From JBCCFC01 sp965213595 (lineage in GTDB: Bacteria > Chloroflexota > Anaerolineae > Caldilineales > Caldilineaceae): a stretch of 64,000 bases of DNA. Below the pieces are notes generated by a model, which saw nothing but the letters and a program-made list of their open reading frames with translations, searched no databases and was not told the origin of the DNA. The DNA is taken from contig CBDBZO010000006.1 of assembly GCA_965213595.1 (NCBI GenBank), forward strand, positions 1,178,001-1,242,000, written 5' to 3'. Shown piece by piece: positions 61,605 through 64,000 of this stretch. Every line of letters begins with the position of its first letter. Within the stretch, counting starts at the first letter, position 1. A program made the position numbers and the translations under genes.

Positions 61605-62882
61605 ATGCCCAACGAAACCGCCTTCACCCTGGATACCTCCAGCATCAAATACGGCCCCGGCACAACGCGCGAAATTGGCGGCGACATGCGGCGGCTAGGC
61701 GCCAAACGCGCGCTGGTGATGACGGACGCCAGGGTCGCCAAGCTGGAGCCGGTGAGCGTGGCGATGGATGCGCTACAGCGGGCGGGCATCGACGCCGTGC
61801 TGTTTGACGGCGTGCGCGTGGAGCCGACGGACGTCTCGTTCCAGGCCGCAATCGACTTTGCCCGCGACGGGAATTTCGACGGCTACGTGGCCGTCGGCGG
61901 CGGCTCGGTGATGGATACGGCCAAAGCCGCCAATCTCTACGCCACCTACCCCGCCGACCTGCTCGCCTATGTCAACCCGCCGATTGGGCGTGGCGAGCCG
62001 GTTCCCGGCGCCCTCAAACCGCTGATCGCCGTGCCCACCACGGCGGGCACGGGCAGCGAGACCACCGGCGTCGCCATCTTTGATTTGACCTCGATGCACG
62101 CCAAGACCGGCATCGCCCACCGCGCCCTGCGCCCCAGCCTGGGCATTCTTGATCCACACAACACGCGCACGCTGCCCAAAATGGTCATCGCCAGCGCGGG
62201 GCTGGACGTGCTCAGCCACGCGCTCGAATCGCTGACGGCGCTGCCCTACGATCAGCGGCCCGCCGCGGAGCGCCCCGATTTGCGCCCGGCTTACCAGGGC
62301 GCCAACCCGATCAGCGACGTTTGGTCGGCCAAGGCGATTGAGATGGTGGCGCAACATCTCGTGCGCGCCGTCGACGATCCCGAAGACGATGAGGCGCGCG
62401 GGGCCATGCTTCAGGCCGCGGCCTTTGCGGGCATTGGCTTTGGCAACGCGGGTGTGCACCTGCCCCACGGCATGTCCTACCCCGTCTCCGGCATGGTGCG
62501 AGATTACCACCCCAGCGGCTACCCCAGCGACCACCCCATCATTCCCCACGGCATGTCGGTGATCCTCAACGCGCCCGCCGTCTTCCGCTTTACGGCAGCG
62601 GCCAACCCCGAACGCCACCTCTACGGGGCCAGCCTCATGGGCGTGGACGTGCGCGATGTGCGCGCAGAAAAAGCGGGCGAGGTGCTGGCCGACGCGCTGA
62701 TTGCAATCATGCGGCAGGTCGCCGTGCCCAACGGGCTGAGCGCCATCGGCTTCACCGAAGCGGACATCGACGCCCTGGTCGAGGGCACGCTGCCCCAGCA
62801 CCGCGTGACCAAGCTGTCGCCGCGCCCGGCAGAGGCGGCGGATCTGCGCCGGCTCTTTGCGGACGCGATGGTGTATTGGTAG
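61605..62882 (+). CDS. Iron-containing alcohol dehydrogenase, hydroxyacid-oxoacid transhydrogenase-like
   Basis: 425 residues from the ATG at 61605 (the upstream frame has no better start). Group III Fe-dependent alcohol dehydrogenase: dinucleotide site 'VAVGGGSVMDTAKAANL', 'TTAGTGSETTGVAIF', metal ligands in 'DVLSHALESLT' and 'HLPHGMSYPVSGM' / 'IPHGMSVILNAP'. The 'YPVSGMVRDYHPSGYPSDHPIIPHG' insert is typical of the ADHFE1/HOT group, which converts 4-hydroxybutyrate with 2-oxoglutarate. Substrate is inferred from the family. Confidence 0.9.
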   Translation: MPNETAFTLDTSSIKYGPGTTREIGGDMRRLGAKRALVMTDARVAKLEPVSVAMDALQRAGIDAVLFDGVRVEPTDVSFQAAIDFARDGNFDGYVAVGGGSVMDTAKAANLYATYPADLLAYVNPPIGRGEPVPGALKPLIAVPTTAGTGSETTGVAIFDLTSMHAKTGIAHRALRPSLGILDPHNTRTLPKMVIASAGLDVLSHALESLTALPYDQRPAAERPDLRPAYQGANPISDVWSAKAIEMVAQHLVRAVDDPEDDEARGAMLQAAAFAGIGFGNAGVHLPHGMSYPVSGMVRDYHPSGYPSDHPIIPHGMSVILNAPAVFRFTAAANPERHLYGASLMGVDVRDVRAEKAGEVLADALIAIMRQVAVPNGLSAIGFTEADIDALVEGTLPQHRVTKLSPRPAEAADLRRLFADAMVYW

Positions 62883-63016
62883 AATGAGTTATTCCGTAGC
62901 TAGTAGGCGCTGCTTTTAGCTGCGCAACCGTGACATACCCCTTCGATTCAGATAATGCGAAAGGGTACGTCAGGTTGCGCGGTTGCAGACGGCACCTGCA
63001 ATTTGTCAGTGATCAC

Positions 63017-63829
63017 ATGCCCACCCACTCCCTCTGCGTCACCTGCGGCACCCAATTCCCGGCTGCTGACGCACCACCTGCCCGCTGCCCGATCTGCAAG
63101 GACGAGCGCCAGTACGTCGGCCACAGCGGCCAGCAGTGGACGACGCTGGCCGAGCTCCAGCGCGATCACCGCAATCGCATCGATGAGCACGAGCCGGGGC
63201 TGACCGGCATCGGCACGGAGCCCAAATTTGCCATCGGTCAGCGCGCGCTGCTCGTGCAGTCGCCGGCGGGCAACCTGCTGTGGGACTGCGTGTCGCTGCT
63301 GGATGAGGCAACGGTCGACGCCGTCAACGCGCTGGGCGGCATTCGCGCCATCGCGATTTCTCATCCGCACTACTACTCGAGCATGGTCGAGTGGAGCCGC
63401 GCCTTTGACGCGCCGATTTGTCTGCACGAAGCCGACCGCGAGTGGGTGATGCGGCCGGATCAGTCAGTCGAATTTTGGTCGGGCGAGACGAAGAGCCTGT
63501 GGGACGAACTGACGCTGATCCGCTGTGGCGGCCACTTTGCGGGCGGGCAGGTGCTGCACTGGCCGGCGGGCGCACAAGGCCGCGGCGCCCTGCTCACCGG
63601 CGACATCATCCAGGTGGTGAGCGACCGGCGCTGGGTGAGCTTTATGTACAGCTATCCCAACCTGATTCCGCTCTCCGCGGCCAAGGTGCAGCAAATCGTT
63701 GACGCCGTGGAGCCCTTTGCGTTCGACCGACTCTACGGCGCGTGGTGGGAGACGATTGTCGCCGACGAGGCGAAGGAATCGGTGCGACGCTCGGCGGCGC
63801 GCTACATTCAAGCCATCCACGGAGAATAG
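63017..63829 (+). CDS. MBL-fold hydrolase with N-terminal zinc ribbon
   Basis: 270 residues from the ATG at 63017; an upstream start at 62930 would add 29 residues with no support. N-terminal Cys pairs 'CVTCGTQF' and 'CPICKDE' form a zinc ribbon. The metallo-beta-lactamase-like part has 'NLLWDCVSLL', 'AIAISHPHYYSSMVEW', 'CLHEADREWV', 'LIRCGGHFAGGQVLHW' and 'LLTGDIIQVV', fitting the motif set of MBL enzymes (HxH replaced by HPHYY). Substrate unknown. Confidence 0.8.
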   Translation: MPTHSLCVTCGTQFPAADAPPARCPICKDERQYVGHSGQQWTTLAELQRDHRNRIDEHEPGLTGIGTEPKFAIGQRALLVQSPAGNLLWDCVSLLDEATVDAVNALGGIRAIAISHPHYYSSMVEWSRAFDAPICLHEADREWVMRPDQSVEFWSGETKSLWDELTLIRCGGHFAGGQVLHWPAGAQGRGALLTGDIIQVVSDRRWVSFMYSYPNLIPLSAAKVQQIVDAVEPFAFDRLYGAWWETIVADEAKESVRRSAARYIQAIHGE

Positions 63830-63832
63830 AGA

Positions 63833-64000
63833 ATGGCTACCCAAACTGCCCAGCTCTTCATCGACACCGAGCGCACCATTGGGGAGATTTCGCCGCTGCT
63901 TTTCGGCGGCTTTGCCGAGCACATGGGCCGCTGCATTTACGAGGGTATCTACGAGCCCGATTCGCCCCACGCCGACGAGCGCGGCCTGCGCACGGACGTG
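63833..64000 (+). CDS. GH51 alpha-L-arabinofuranosidase, 3' partial
   Basis: Only the first 56 residues are in the window. 'FIDTERTIGEISPLLFGGFAEHMGRCIYEGIYEPDSP' is the conserved N terminus of GH51 arabinofuranosidases, which remove arabinose from plant polysaccharides in the cytoplasm. It starts 3 bp after the MBL-fold gene stop with GGAGA upstream. The catalytic residues lie beyond the window. Confidence 0.88.
   Translation, partial: MATQTAQLFIDTERTIGEISPLLFGGFAEHMGRCIYEGIYEPDSPHADERGLRTDV

Overview
The window is high-GC, densely coded bacterial DNA, most likely from a filamentous Chloroflexota (Anaerolineae/Caldilinea-like). Pointers are the Pro/Thr-rich 'PTPTP' secreted proteins, a Tad/Flp pilus locus with no secretin among its genes (as expected in a cell with one membrane), an Hsp70/GrpE/J-like/TPR cluster, and the housekeeping set (citrate synthase, TrmD-L19, RNase HI). 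The taxon is an inference; no rRNA or tRNA gene is visible.

Left half (about 1-33,560): one large Tad/Flp-type pilus locus. It opens with two secreted proteins and an OmpR-type response regulator plus sensor kinase. Next come the prepilin peptidase (TadV/CpaA), a TadA/CpaF ATPase carrying two complete ATPase modules in one chain, TadB, TadC, an Flp-like pilin and three further pilin-like proteins. The locus ends at 32,637-33,557 with a CpaB/RcpC-like protein. Between the pilins and CpaB lies about 19 kb of polymorphic-toxin DNA. Three full-length toxin carriers (11,883; 18,651; 29,265) begin with the same prepilin-type leader as the Flp pilin (Gly, cleavage, Ala-Glu-x-x-Glu-Trp, hydrophobic helix). 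They continue into helical-repeat/Hint or YD(Rhs)-repeat regions and end in toxin-like domains. Each is followed by a small low-GC gene or genes, probably immunity. Between the carriers sit orphan toxin-tip cassettes without a normal start, which repeat the carrier sequence and then diverge into new tips: a PD-(D/E)XK-like nuclease, Tox-REase-5, a colicin-D-like tRNase and a possible edema-factor-like cyclase, each with a putative immunity gene. The main pilin and two of the carriers share a promoter module: two TTACAA boxes 11 bp apart, with a -10 element starting exactly 35 bp after the start of the second box. This would fit a site for the response regulator at the head of the locus. The proposal is that this Tad-like machine processes and exports toxins as pilin fusions and that the tips are exchanged by recombination.

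Right half (about 33,700-64,000): mostly ordinary chromosome. On the minus strand are citrate synthase, a frameshifted cytochrome P450, a D-2-hydroxyacid dehydrogenase and an IS4-family element. Then come a concanavalin-fold protein, an MFS exporter, a DUF3179 protein with an in-frame TGA at the first Cys of its CxxC motif and a SECIS-like hairpin behind it (a probable selenoprotein), a lipoprotein amidase, a sugar-phosphate isomerase-like protein, a BrnT-type toxin-antitoxin pair, a DUF2723 membrane protein, an Amt-like membrane protein, rplS and trmD, an M23 peptidase, a lipoprotein and rnhA. A chaperone cluster (TPR, J-like without HPD, GrpE-like, Hsp70) follows, then an iron-dependent alcohol dehydrogenase-family enzyme, an MBL-fold protein and the start of a GH51 arabinofuranosidase. 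GC-rich palindromic repeats are scattered between genes in this half.
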